The position numbers and the translations under genes were made by a program. From VXOI01 sp965197575 (GTDB taxonomy: Bacteria > Chloroflexota > Dehalococcoidia > Lucifugimonadales > UBA3495), in NCBI GenBank assembly GCA_965197575.1, contig OZ240214.1, positions 2,480,001 to 2,544,000 on the forward strand: a stretch of DNA of 64,000 nucleotides. The letters are read 5' to 3'. Within the stretch, counting starts at the first letter, position 1; every line of letters begins with the position of its first letter. Below the pieces are notes generated by a model that was not told the DNA's origin, ran no database searches, and saw nothing but the letters and a program-made list of their open reading frames with translations. This document shows positions 16,320-25,189 of this stretch, in pieces.

Positions 16320-17477
16320 CTAAACTAAAGCCAAGGTGAAATGCGCATTTGCCGGAGGCTTGGAATCGGGCTGGGAGTCTTGCAGGAGTGCTTCAACCCT
16401 TGATTGCAGGACGGTCCGGCAGCGCCGTTTGACCTCATCTTTCCGGCTGGCCAGCCCGTCGAGGAAGGCGCTGACCCTTTCCTGCACCAGGGCTTTGCTC
16501 CCCAGGCACAGGTTGGCCGTCGCCTCCTCCCTCACCCAGCCCCAGAACGCCTCATCGGCGTTGAAGTCCGGGCTGTAGCCGGGCAGGTTCACCAGCCGCA
16601 GGTTCAGGCCGGGGGTCTCCAGGTATGACCGTATCGCCGGACCCCGGTGCGCCGGCGCGTTGTCCCAGATCACGTTGAGCCGCCCGCCGTGCCTCCGGCA
16701 CAACTGTTCCAGGAAGTCCACGGAGCTTTCGCCGTTGCTGTTCCCTTCCAGTTCCATCCATTCCACCTCGCCGGTCTCCAGACACACCGCCGGGTAATAG
16801 CTGGCCTTCTCGCCGCGCCGTGGGCTGGTCGAGTCCACCAAGGCCGGCTCTCCCTGCAGCGTCCACTTGCCCCGCAGTTCCGCGTCCGCCCGGAAGTGGG
16901 CCTCATCGGCGAAGAATATCTTTCCGTCAGTGCGTCCCACCTCCTCCCGCAGGGCGGCGTACTCCGCCACGAAGGCCTCCCGCTTGGCCGCATCAGCCTT
17001 GACCAAGCGCTTCTTGGGCCGCTTGAAGGCAAATCCCAAGCGGTGCAGGCAGTTCAGACAACTGCTGCGGCTCAACTCAATGCCGCAGCGCTCCAAGACA
17101 AACTGCCGCACCACCTTCCAACACCAGTTGGCCAATTCCACGCCCGGCGTGGCGGGCGGTCGTTGTACCGCCTCTTTCAACTCCTCCTGCTGCGCCTCGT
17201 CAAGGGCGGGGGGGAGCCACCGGCCTGCTCGAATATCAGGGCCGCAGGCCCTCCCTCGCCGAAGGCCGACGCCCATCGTCCGGCCCATCGTCCGATGGTG
17301 TGTGGGTCCCGCCTCCGCCGTGGCCGCTGCCGTCAAGCCCTGGGCCAGGAGCAGGATGGCGTGCCATCGCTCCCGCTCCCGGGGCGTCGGCGCCAGAATC
17401 ATCCGCCGCCGCAAGTCCTTGACTCCCATCTGCCATTGTTCCAGAGACCAGTCTATCTCCCTCACGCCCATCACCAA
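16320..17477 (-). CDS. IS630-family transposase (family 1)
   Basis: 385 residues with a DDE core: FFADEAHFRADAELRGKW, LNVIWDNAPAHRG and YSPDFNADEAFWGWVREE. The N-terminal helix-turn-helix region starts GVREIDWSLEQWQMG. Between about residues 55 and 95 the sequence differs from the sister copy at 32279-33598 in a way that looks like two compensating indels (AGPTHHRTMGRTMG instead of LERDPHTIGRW), so the HTH linker may be damaged. The stop codon TAG overlaps the TA of the element end. Confidence 0.85.
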   Translation of the reverse strand: MVMGVREIDWSLEQWQMGVKDLRRRMILAPTPRERERWHAILLLAQGLTAAATAEAGPTHHRTMGRTMGVGLRRGRACGPDIRAGRWLPPALDEAQQEELKEAVQRPPATPGVELANWCWKVVRQFVLERCGIELSRSSCLNCLHRLGFAFKRPKKRLVKADAAKREAFVAEYAALREEVGRTDGKIFFADEAHFRADAELRGKWTLQGEPALVDSTSPRRGEKASYYPAVCLETGEVEWMELEGNSNGESSVDFLEQLCRRHGGRLNVIWDNAPAHRGPAIRSYLETPGLNLRLVNLPGYSPDFNADEAFWGWVREEATANLCLGSKALVQERVSAFLDGLASRKDEVKRRCRTVLQSRVEALLQDSQPDSKPPANAHFTLALV

Positions 17478-17563
17478 CCCCTCGCAACTCCAGAGACCAG
17501 CTAACCCAGTTCCTTCACAAATTTACCCTATGCCTCTGCGCATTTCACCTTGGTATTGGTTTA
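16321..17563 (-). mobile_element. IS630-type element, family 1, copy a
   Basis: Ends are TAAACTAAAGCCAAGGTGAA (from 16321) and CACCTTGGTATTGGTTTA (to 17563), inverted, with TA at each edge, the IS630 target duplication. The same ends occur at 32280-33689 and in four MITEs (46312, 49096, 54248, 60999). Confidence 0.85.
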
Positions 17564-17663
17564 GTACTATGTCCACGTGGAAGTGATAAGTTGCCTCGTG
17601 AATCACCTGGACCCTCTTCCTCGAACCGGGTAGAGGGAACAATCTTGTAGTTTGCTAATCTAA

Positions 17664-18166
17664 CCATCATATTCAAGTGGATGTGGTACTGTCAGCTACG
17701 ACCAGGATGCGGCCGGAGGAGAGGCTATCCGGACTCACACGGGCAACCTCCTGCCGAGCTTCCCGGACTTGGACGTGGGAGACAGCGGGATTGCCAAGCC
17801 TGCAGTGAGTTTCAGCAGCGGAGATTCCAATATAGTTGGAGGCACAATTAGATACAGCATTAATGTCGGCGGGCCTGACGAGGAGAAGATCATTTCGACT
17901 CGCTGGAAGACGTACAGACGTACAAAGGGGTGCCGACAGTAGTCAGGTACACGTACACAAATGTAACTGGAGGGTACGGGGCGGGACCCTCAAGTTCAGG
18001 AATTCTGCTGGCTGGATTTGCTATAGGCGAAAGGTACACTCAATCGCTGATGGGGGCTGCCAAGTGCAACGGCAGCGTGACCTTGACTCTGCAGCCGAGT
18101 GACTACTTCATCGTGTCTGGGAGCCCGGTGACTCTCCCCATCGGTGGAAGCGAGACGTGTGAGTAG
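17664..18166 (+). pseudogene. Relic of a secreted beta-rich protein
   Basis: Two pieces in different frames read like one extracellular domain: TVSYDQDAAGGEAIRTHTGN through GGTIRYSINVGGPDEEKI (to about 17900), then VPTVVRYTYTNVTGGYGAGP through SDYFIVSGSPVTLPIGGSET (to 18166). No start codon or signal peptide is present and a frame change separates them near 17900. Family not identified. Confidence 0.4.
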
Positions 18167-18347
18167 GTCCGTCGACGAAGAGAGGTTTCGGGGCAACAAA
18201 AAAGGGCTTCATACACCGGAAGGGGGGCGGTGGCTCTAGCTGAAAACGCAAGAAAGGCCGCATACATGGACGGGCAGGGGCGGCCACCGTTTGAATACGA
18301 TGGCTGCCCCTGGTATGTTGCGGTCAGCGTCCTGCGCAGACCGTCCC

Positions 18348-18648
18348 TTAGAACAGCGTCAGCGTCTCGGGCTGCTGCTGGTCTGCCCCTTCCTCAACGG
18401 TTGAAGCCTGCGCCGAACCCGTCCAGCCTTGGGCCAGCAGCAGGGCGTACCACCGTTCCCGCTCCCGGGGCGTCGGCGACCGAATCATCCGCGGGCGCAA
18501 ATCCCTGGCATCCATCCGCCACTGTTCGAGGAACCGCTCCATCTCCCTCACACCCATCACCAACCTCTCTCTCACTCCAGGACAGACTAACCTAATACCT
18601 CTACAACTTTACTCCATGCTTCTCGCATTTAACCTTGGCTTCGGTTTA
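18348..18648 (-). mobile_element. IS630 family 1 remnant (N-terminus only)
   Basis: The right end of a family 1 element (CCTTGGCTTCGGTTTA, ending 18648) and the first about 60 residues of its transposase (GVREMERFLEQWRMDARDLR, SPTPRERERWYALLLAQGW) remain. Everything after about 18345 on the minus strand, including the DDE core, is gone. Confidence 0.75.
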
Positions 18649-18799
18649 GCTGTGATCGACGCGCCCTGGAGCCTTGGCCTGTCAAAAAGCCAACGCCGTA
18701 CAAACGATCTTGATTTCCTTGCCATTCGTCGTGGTTTCTGGAGGACGCCAGTCGACAGAATCTTCGCGTTCGTGGTGGCCCGCCGCCGGCGTGTTTGGT

Positions 18800-19110
18800 C
18801 TCCGCCGGAGCGGGCGAACCGGGTTCCACGATGCCATCCGAGCCCGACATTTTGACCGTCAAGGCGCTGGGCGCTTCGCCAAGATCCCCGAAAAAGTTAA
18901 CCGCCGCCTTCACCCTGTACACATAAAGCACGCTCGGCTCCACCTCCGTGTCTGTGAAGGTTCTGCCGTTGTTGTTGGTGTAGTCCACGTATACCAGCGG
19001 TTCGGTCTCGCCCAGTTCCGGCCCGTGGCGCGATATGTGGTAATCCAGCCCAGAATGGCCGCGGCGCCGTATCTCGGTAATACGCCGTCTTTCCCGGCGG
19101 ACCGTGGGAC
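18800..19110 (-). pseudogene. Fibronectin type III domain fragment
   Basis: The minus strand reads HISRHGPELGETEPLVYVDY, TFTDTEVEPSVLYVYRVKAA and NFFGDLGEAPSALTV, which is the C-C'-E-F-G part of a fibronectin III domain. No start codon, signal peptide or continuation is found, so this is a fragment of a once larger surface protein. Confidence 0.6.
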
Positions 19111-19221
19111 AGAAAATCCCGGTTGCATTACAACGGGGAGGGGCAACTCCCCTGATAGCCTGATTGGGAATGCCCGGCGCGGGTACCACAGGAATACCGG
19201 GCGCCAGACGGGGAGTGAGCC

Positions 19222-19832
19222 AATGACAACGGGAAATCAGGCGAAGAGGGTGGTGAACCTGCCCAAGGGCCCCAGGCGCCGGTCAACCGGCTCTCGGACA
19301 TAGAGCAGGGCAAGCCCGTGTTCGGGCTGGTGAACGAGACCGCCGACCGCTACATGTCCATGATCAAACGCTCCATGCCGGAATTCTCCACCACCGGGTG
19401 GCGCCTCATTTTCGACGGGCTCCGGCACACCTGGACCGCCGACGAACACCACACCGCCCAGAGCCGGGGGAGATAGCCGAGGCCATCGCCAGCGACAGGC
19501 TGGACCGGAAGTGGGAGGTCGACGGCCAACGCCTCAGGTCCCGGACCGACCGGCTCTCCTACGCCAGCCGGATGGCCATGGCCGAGATGACGGGGATGTT
19601 CTGGAACTCGGGAGCCCAGGATAACTGCCAGCAGGTCATTCAAGACAACATCGCCATGTTCGCCGCCTCAACCCGGCAACAACAGAGCCAGACCAAGGTG
19701 GACCGGATCTCCCCGGACCGGGTGGACCCAAGGAGCCGCGGCCGGCCCAAAGACGCCAGAGGGGCGGGACCGGGGAGACCGGCGCGGGGCAGGCGGCTAC
19801 GAACCCACGAACCCGCGGGGCGGCGACCCTGA
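19222..19832 (+). pseudogene. Hypothetical protein with two frame changes in C/G runs
   Basis: From ATG 19222 the protein reads MTTGNQAKRVVNLPKGP; coding then continues one frame over as LSDIEQGKPVFGLVNETADR through LIFDGLRHTWTADEHHTAQS, and changes frame again near 19466 into EIAEAIASDRLDRKWEVDGQ through MFWNSGAQDNCQQVIQDNIA. Each change sits at a short homopolymer (GGCCCCAGG, CCGGGGGAG) where one extra base would rejoin the frame. Reassembled, it is about 200 residues with a Gln- and Arg-rich tail. Either genuine decay or sequencing error. Function unknown. Confidence 0.5.
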
Positions 19833-20057
19833 TACCAAGGCCGGCCAAGCGCCAGCGCCGGACGCCCGGGCCACGGAAGAACCGGGCCCAAGGGGCGAGG
19901 CGCCGGAGGCGAACCGGCCGGGAACTCCGGCCCAGGAAACCCCGGCCCCTGAAAACCGGAACAGGAATCCCAGGGTCCCCCGAGTCCCCAAAGGCCGAGA
20001 ACGCCCGGGCCGGACAGCCCGCCGCCCAGGGCCCGCCAAGCCCCGGAAAAGAGGTCA

Positions 20058-20219
20058 GGAATCCCAAGCCCCTAAAACAGGGTCCGGAATGCCGGACGGC
20101 CCGGAGGCCCCGCGGGAATCCCGGGGCCGAGACCAAGAGGCGAGGAATACCGGGAAGAGAAAAACCCCCGCCGCTCCTGCAACACGCAGCGGGCGGCGGG
20201 GCGGAGCCGCGTCAGGGAC
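20058..20219. repeat. 162-bp direct repeat, first copy
   Basis: Begins GGAATCCCAAGCCCCTAAAA and ends GAGCCGCGTCAGGGA. It recurs at 20677-20839 with roughly 90 percent identity by eye. The two copies bracket the macro-domain fragment, 619 bp apart. Confidence 0.85.
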
Positions 20220-20314
20220 ACGGCCAAGCACAGACGTACGGACGCGCCGGTGCGAGAGGCACGTAAGCGCCGGCCCGCGGAGACGAAACGATAGGAGGAA
20301 CAGGAAAAGAGGCC

Positions 20315-20551
20315 ATGGCCAAGTTCATCACTGTCAGGGGAAACATGTTCGACTCGAAGGCCCAGGTGCTGGCCGACCCCGTCAACTGCGTGGGCGTCAT
20401 GGGCGCCGGGCTCGCCAAGCAGTTCAAGGCCCGCTACCCGGACGGGAACAGGACTCCCAAGGCACCCCGAGTCCCAAAGGGCCAAGCCCCTCCGGAAACC
20501 AGAGACGACAACCGGCAACAACGGGGACTCTTCGGGCGAAATATCCGCTGA
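20315..20551 (+). pseudogene. Macro-domain (DarG-like) protein, truncated
   Basis: The first 46 residues, MAKFITVRGNMFDSKAQVLA and NCVGVMGAGLAKQFKARYPD, are the ADP-ribose-binding N-terminus of a macro domain of the DarG antitoxin kind. AGGAGG is at about 20294 and AGAGG nearer the ATG. After RYPDGN the sequence becomes repeat-derived (RTPKAPRVPKGQAPP), and the remaining two thirds of the domain are missing. No DarT-like ADP-ribosyltransferase is adjacent. The protein, if made, would not fold as a complete macro domain. Confidence 0.75.
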
Positions 20552-20676
20552 GGAATTCCGGGCAGCGCCCAAGGGCAAATCGGGGCAGGGGAATTCCAAG
20601 CTCCGAAAATGTGGGGCAGGAATGCCAACCCCCGGAAACAGTATCCGGGAATTCCACGCCCCGAAAAGCAGGACCG

Positions 20677-20839
20677 GGAATCCCAAGCCCCTAAAACAGG
20701 GTCCGGAACGGCGGACGGCCGGGAGGCCCCGCGGGAATCCCGGGCCGGAACCAAAAGACGGGGAATACCGAGAAGAGAAAAACCGCCCCGCCGCTCCTGC
20801 AACACGCAGCGGGCGGCGGGGCGGAGCCGCGTCAGGGAC
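20677..20839. repeat. 162-bp direct repeat, second copy
   Basis: Second copy of 20058-20219. Its first 29 bases are also the fourth unit of the 29-bp tandem array, so the larger repeat includes one array unit plus about 130 bp of unique GC-rich sequence. Confidence 0.85.
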
Positions 20840-20956
20840 GCAGCCAAGCAGCCGGGCACAGACGCGCCGAGGTACGGCCGAGGTACGGAAGCATAGATGC
20901 ACAGAGGCGGGCCGGCGCTTCCGCGGAGGACTGGCGGAACCCCAGCCTGCCGGAAT

Positions 20957-21160
20957 ATGTCGACTCGGGCCTGCTCAGCTTGGCCCAAGCGAGGGGGCAC
21001 CCTGCACCTGTGCCGCGACGCCGCAGGCTACTACCGCAAATGCGTCCACTGCGGCCGCGAGATCGAGCTCGAAGGCAAGGGGAACGGCGCCTGGCAGGTC
21101 CCGGACTGGAGAAGCCGGGCTGCCAAGACAGGCTTAACCCCCTCCGAAGGAGGACAACCC
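20957..21160 (+). pseudogene. Cys-rich fragment upstream of and in frame with 21161
   Basis: Reads RGGTLHLCRDAAGYYRKCVH and CGREIELEGK, with a CxxC (KCVHC) typical of small zinc-binding proteins. It has no stop before the next gene's start, which has its own strong ribosome-binding site. Either it is an N-terminal extension of that gene or a separate short gene whose stop was lost by an indel. Confidence 0.4.
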
Positions 21161-21778
21161 ATGCCGGACGAACATTTCTCGCCGAAGGTCAAGACCCACA
21201 TGATTCTTCAATTCCTGGATACCAGGGAGCTGAAGAAAACACCCTCCCACGCCGACGCCTACCGGCTGGCGGAAGAAAAATACAGGGTGTGGATGAGCCA
21301 GCAGGGCCAGAGGGAAAAGGACCAACGGCGCGCCTGCACCATGTACGGCCGATGCGAATGCGGCCACACCCACGCATACGCCCGATACCGCTCCGAAGGA
21401 CACGGGAGAGAATGTCCGTTCTCACCCCTCTACTACCCGGGAGACCCGGACAACCCGCCAGGCTGGATTGCCCTCGCCGCCGGCGATAAGGAAGCCGGCC
21501 AAGGAACCGGCCAGGGGCTGGAGCGGGCAGGGAGCTCTGGAGCGGCCAAGAGGAGGACCCCCTTGAACTGCGTCAACAAGCACCTGATGGATCGGGCCTA
21601 CGGAAGCCCCGAAGAAGGCGGCTGGTGGTACGACACCGGACGCTTCATCAAATACTTGGGGACCGCCTTCGGCCCGAGACGCCGCCCTGGAGCTCCGGGA
21701 AGCCCACGGAGACCGCGTGGCCCAAGAGAACCAAGGCTCTGCCCCCTCTGTCGCCGGTCAACTGCTCCGGCGTCTTGA
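21161..21778 (+). CDS. Hypothetical protein with Cys/His cluster
   Basis: ATG 21161 has GAAGGAGG ten bases upstream. The N-terminal half (PKVKTHMILQFLDTRELKK, ADAYRLAEEKYRVWMSQQGQ) looks helical, followed by a Cys/His-rich piece (YGRCECGHTHAYARY). The second half contains NKHLMDRAYGSPEEGGWWYD and TGRFIKYLGTAFGP. Coding appears to continue after about 21672 in another frame (RDAALELREAHGDRVAQENQ, on to about 21900), again at a GGCCC run. Function not recognised. Confidence 0.5.
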   Translation: MPDEHFSPKVKTHMILQFLDTRELKKTPSHADAYRLAEEKYRVWMSQQGQREKDQRRACTMYGRCECGHTHAYARYRSEGHGRECPFSPLYYPGDPDNPPGWIALAAGDKEAGQGTGQGLERAGSSGAAKRRTPLNCVNKHLMDRAYGSPEEGGWWYDTGRFIKYLGTAFGPRRRPGAPGSPRRPRGPREPRLCPLCRRSTAPAS

Positions 21779-21940
21779 GCGCCGTCATAGAGGACCAGCC
21801 CAGCCGGAGCTTTCCGGGGCGGAGCTTTCCGGAGGGAAGGCCCAGCTACGACCGGGGACCCTGGCGGGGGCGAGCGGACCGGAACAAAGCAAGCCAAAGG
21901 AGACCCAAGCCATGATGAGCGCAAGAAAGGAGAAAGCAAA

Positions 21941-22407
21941 ATGCCGCACGGAAATTTCCTGGCAACGTCCCACGAAATGGCTGGGCTGGACCGGTACGAG
22001 GCAAAACGCCTGGTCTGGCAGGAAATGGCGGAAGAACTGAAAGACGCCGCGGACCCCGGGGAAAGGGCCGAGGGCGAGCGCCTCGCGTCACGCTACTCGC
22101 TTCCCCCCCAGCGCACCCCCGCTCAGATGGGGCCAAGGCGCCGGGCCGGTGCCGGGCCGGTAATGATAATCGCCCGGGACTGGTGCGGACGCATCTTGAC
22201 CTGCGACGGGTGCAAAGAGGAAATCTGCGCCGGGTGCGGCAGGGAATACGTCTTGAACATCGGCGATGGCCTGGTCACCTGCGCCAAGTGCTTGGCCCGA
22301 GCATCCTGGAATTCGCCGCCAAGACCCAGTTGAACCGGGCGGGGGAACCGGTGCAGAGCAACTGCCAAGCGGAAACCTGCAAGCACGTGAACTGGTCCAC
22401 GAACTGA
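21941..22407 (+). CDS. Hypothetical zinc-ribbon protein, frame change near the end
   Basis: Starts MPHGNFLATSHEMAGLDRYE with helical RLVWQEMAEELKDAA. The later part has two CxxC pairs, CDGCKEEICAGCGREY, and CAKC. The first frame stops at 22333, but the other frame continues naturally as PSILEFAAKTQLNRAGEPVQ to a stop at 22407, so one base appears to be missing in TTGGCCCGAG near 22296. AAGGAGAAAGCAAA precedes the start. Probably a small nucleic-acid-binding protein; role unknown. Confidence 0.5.
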
Positions 22408-22684
22408 TCCCGCGGGGCGGAGCCGCCCCAACGGGGGTCCGGAAGCCGACTCAGGATGCCGCCACGCGGCCTGTGGCGGCCCGTACCGGGCTTCGGGGGG
22501 TCAAAGGCGGGTAATTATTGCCCCCCGGAAAGGGGCGTAAAGGGCGATTTCAGGCCGTGAGAGGAGAACGCCGGTTGAGCCGGCGGAAAACGGGGCGTCC
22601 GGGCTGCAACGGGAAATAACCAGGGGCCCGCATCGGCCCCGAAACCTGCCACCACCCGGAAAGGACGCTGGGAATAGAGCGGGA

Positions 22685-22981
22685 GTGGACCAGGCCCAAG
22701 GCCCGAAAACCGAAATACCCGCGGCCAGGCCGGGAGTAACCCGGCACCAGATGCCCCCGGTGGCCCCGTTCCTCCAAGGCGCAATCGAGAAGACCTTGTC
22801 CAGCGTCAGGCACGAACACCAAGACTGGATATCCAGGAACGCCGAAAGAGCCCTCGGCTGGGCCGACAACAGGGTCAAGCGGCCGGAGCAGACTCCGCTC
22901 GGCTTCCAGTCCACCGCCGGCCACGAAAGCGTGCCCGGCCTGCTGGACTGGGCAGCCTATCTCTACATGCACTACCGCTGA
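22685..22981 (+). CDS. Hypothetical protein
   Basis: 98 residues, or 76 if translation begins at ATG 22751 (MPPVAPFLQGAIEKTLSSVR). The conserved-looking part is RHEHQDWISRNAERALGWAD through LLDWAAYLYMHYR. No cysteines or membrane segments, and no recognised family. The upstream 22408-22684 is GC-rich with no gene seen. Confidence 0.4.
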   Translation: MDQAQGPKTEIPAARPGVTRHQMPPVAPFLQGAIEKTLSSVRHEHQDWISRNAERALGWADNRVKRPEQTPLGFQSTAGHESVPGLLDWAAYLYMHYR

Positions 22982-23122
22982 AACCGCCGCGGGCCAGACC
23001 CAAAGGCCGGAAATTAAGCCAGGCTAGGCCCCGGCGGAGCGCAGGGTATAATGAACCAAACGTGCCGGCGCCCACCCCTGTAATCCGGAAGAGCGCCCCG
23101 CCTGAGCACAAAGGAGAACAAC

Positions 23123-23338
23123 ATGGTGACAGAGCTCAAGCCCCGGACCGAGCAGGGACAGGGGACCGGATACCGCCGCTGCGACGGCTGCCCCAGGTGC
23201 CAAGACCAAGACGCGGCCTGGTGCAGCCAACCCCATCCCCAGTACAACGGCCTCCACCCCGTATGCAAACGCTGCCGCCACTGCGCCCTGCGCGGCAGCC
23301 ACGCCGACGATACCTCCGACCTCATCACCAACCCGTAA
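23123..23338 (+). CDS. Small Cys-rich protein
   Basis: 71 residues preceded by AAAGGAGAACAAC. It has eight cysteines in CxxC-like spacing (RCDGCPRCQD, WCSQ, VCKRCRHCALRG), suggesting two zinc sites. One of several small zinc proteins on this strand. Function unknown. Confidence 0.55.
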   Translation: MVTELKPRTEQGQGTGYRRCDGCPRCQDQDAAWCSQPHPQYNGLHPVCKRCRHCALRGSHADDTSDLITNP

Positions 23339-23471
23339 CCCAGCCCGAACCTCCCCGAACATCAAGGAGGCCCGGCGTCCCGCAGAAATACAAGGTCCCG
23401 AAACCGGTCGGGCCGGAGCCCCCTCCCCAATCCCCATAACCCCGGAGACCGGCAACTTCTGCCCCGTCTCC

Positions 23472-24203
23472 TTGCAGGACTGGCTCGAACTCTGCCGGAA
23501 GGCCCAGATCCCCCACGTCCCCGCCGAGCGCATAACCACCATCAAACGGGAGGACTGGACCAGGTTCGACATCCCGGGAGATCACCACGAACGGCTCAAA
23601 AAGGCCCTCGCACAGATCAAAGACAACCTGAAACCCCGCCATATGGTCCGCTTCGACTTCTGCTCCCCCCTCGAGGTCAAGCTCCGGCTCGGACAGGGGA
23701 AACCCGAATGGCGCCCGGACTTCACCCTCCTCTACCTCGACGACCCCAGAGCCTTCGACATCCTGTTCGAACACCCAAGGGAGGGGGTCCCAGTCTGGCA
23801 ACGCCCTTGGCTCGATGCCCAGATCGAGGACGGCTACCCCGTCGAGCACCGGGCCTTCGTCCTGGGCGGAGCGCTGCAGGACATCTCCAGCTACTACCCC
23901 CAACGGCCGCTGACCCGCTGCGAGCAACACCTGACCACTGTGCGGCAACTCACCGAATCCCTGACCGCCAACGCCAAAACCCCCTTCCTCTGGAACCTCT
24001 CACCCCTGCGTATCAAATTCCTGGAGGAACAAGACAGCACCGGCGGCCACTTCACCGCCGACTTCCTCGTGACCCGGGAGGGCAACGAGGTCCTCTTCAT
24101 CGAGGGCGGGCCGCCCCACCACTTCGGTGCTCACCCCTGCTGCTTCCGGTTCGGGGAAATAGAGGGCGTCGCCCTCACCGGCCGGAACGGCGGCCAGATC
24201 TGA
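23472..24203 (+). CDS. Hypothetical protein, 243 residues
   Basis: The frame opens at TTG 23472 and could extend upstream in frame (ITPETGNFCPVSLQDW), so the true start is uncertain. Distinct segments are WTRFDIPGDHHERLKKALAQ, VKLRLGQGKPEWRPDFTLLY and DFLVTREGNEVLFIEGGPPH with HFGAHPCCFRFGEIEG. Codon use and lack of frame breaks support a real gene. No known domain recognised; a nuclease or plasmid-type protein is possible but unsupported. Confidence 0.55.
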   Translation: MQDWLELCRKAQIPHVPAERITTIKREDWTRFDIPGDHHERLKKALAQIKDNLKPRHMVRFDFCSPLEVKLRLGQGKPEWRPDFTLLYLDDPRAFDILFEHPREGVPVWQRPWLDAQIEDGYPVEHRAFVLGGALQDISSYYPQRPLTRCEQHLTTVRQLTESLTANAKTPFLWNLSPLRIKFLEEQDSTGGHFTADFLVTREGNEVLFIEGGPPHHFGAHPCCFRFGEIEGVALTGRNGGQI

Positions 24204-24597
24204 ACCGGCGGCGACAAGACCGGGCACTTTCCTGAGAGGGAAGAACAAGCACGAACGAAACCGGACTGGCTGTCTACCACGCCGGACAACCGCGGCGGGC
24301 CGCCGAGTGAGCAACTCGCAGAGACAGGAAGAGAGAAGAGGATGGCGGCCGTCAGAGGAAGCTCCTCACGCCGGTCAGGCGGACGGCCCGGAAAGTATTC
24401 AGCTTCACCCTCAAGCGGTTGCACCGGGACTTAGCGAAATACCACCGGGAAACCCGGGAGGCTGCGGCAAAGCCGGGCTGAGACGCCTTCCAGCAAAGAG
24501 AATCTTTCAAATAATCCGACATGGAACGGGCGGAGTCCGAGGCAAACCACCACCACCCCCGGTACATAACCGGACAAAGCAGCAAGGGGCAATAACG
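24204..24597. other. Gap with a possible short basic gene relic
   Basis: One frame from about 24330 to 24482 reads RKLLTPVRRTARKVFSFTLK and HRDLAKYHRETREAAAKPG, protein-like but with no start codon. Nothing else is recognised in these 394 bases. Confidence 0.3.
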
Positions 24598-25029
24598 ATG
24601 GACTGCGAAAAGACGTTGGACATGATACGCGCCAAGCTCGGAGAGGAAACCCGGCTGTCCAAATCCACGGACAAGGGCTGTCTCATCCGCCTCCCCTTCC
24701 GCGACAACGAGGGAGCCCTCGTGGTCATAAGCGTCTCCACCGGCGGCCAACGCGCCACGATAGACGACGCCGGCGCGGTCGCCGGACTCCTCTTCTCCCT
24801 GGGCCAGGACGCCCCTGCCGCTCCCGCCTTCCGGCTGCTCAGGGACCTCGAACAGGCCCACGGGCTCGAAATCGACCTGGGCAAGGGACTCATCAAAATC
24901 TCGGCGCCGGAGGAAAACTTCTACGACGCCGTCGCCGAACTCGACAAGGTCATCCTGGCCCTCCACACCGTCACCCCCCACCTCCGGCCCGCCTCAGGGA
25001 GATCCAAACGCCCGGAATCAACAGAGTAG
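24598..25029 (+). CDS. DUF1828-like hypothetical protein
   Basis: 143 residues from ATG 24598 with AAGGGG about eight bases upstream. The N-terminus MDCEKTLDMIRAKLGEETRL and the core IRLPFRDNEGALVVISVSTG with ATIDDAGAVAGLLFSLGQ resemble DUF1828 proteins, found in phages, plasmids and defence islands. The assignment rests on memory of the general pattern and needs a profile search. Confidence 0.45.
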   Translation: MDCEKTLDMIRAKLGEETRLSKSTDKGCLIRLPFRDNEGALVVISVSTGGQRATIDDAGAVAGLLFSLGQDAPAAPAFRLLRDLEQAHGLEIDLGKGLIKISAPEENFYDAVAELDKVILALHTVTPHLRPASGRSKRPESTE

Positions 25030-25189
25030 CCGGCACCCGGCACCCGGCCCACCCCCAAAGCCCCCGGAGAAACGATCTTCATACTCACCGATTAACCCCC
25101 GGGGTACGGAGCAAAAGCCACCGTCAACACCCGTGAGAGAATACGGTGACCGGCAACCGCCGGAAATCCAACACCGGAGGCGCCCCAGC

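Larger units (their letters stand above)
19919..20705. repeat. 29-bp degenerate tandem repeats around a macro-domain fragment
   Basis: Units of exactly 29 bp start at 20590, 20619, 20648 and 20677, each opening GGAAT(T/G/C)CCAA and containing a CCCC-GAAAA-like core. Similar units lie at about 19934-19991 and 20029-20086. Another stretch (about 20449-20495) repeats the sequence around 19962-20010. The units are not a multiple of three, so they are not a protein repeat. They replace the C-terminal part of the macro-domain gene. Confidence 0.75.

Noticed and set aside
19919..20705. 29-bp repeats as a CRISPR array
   Set aside because: Units abut directly with no spacers and are degenerate; there are no cas genes.
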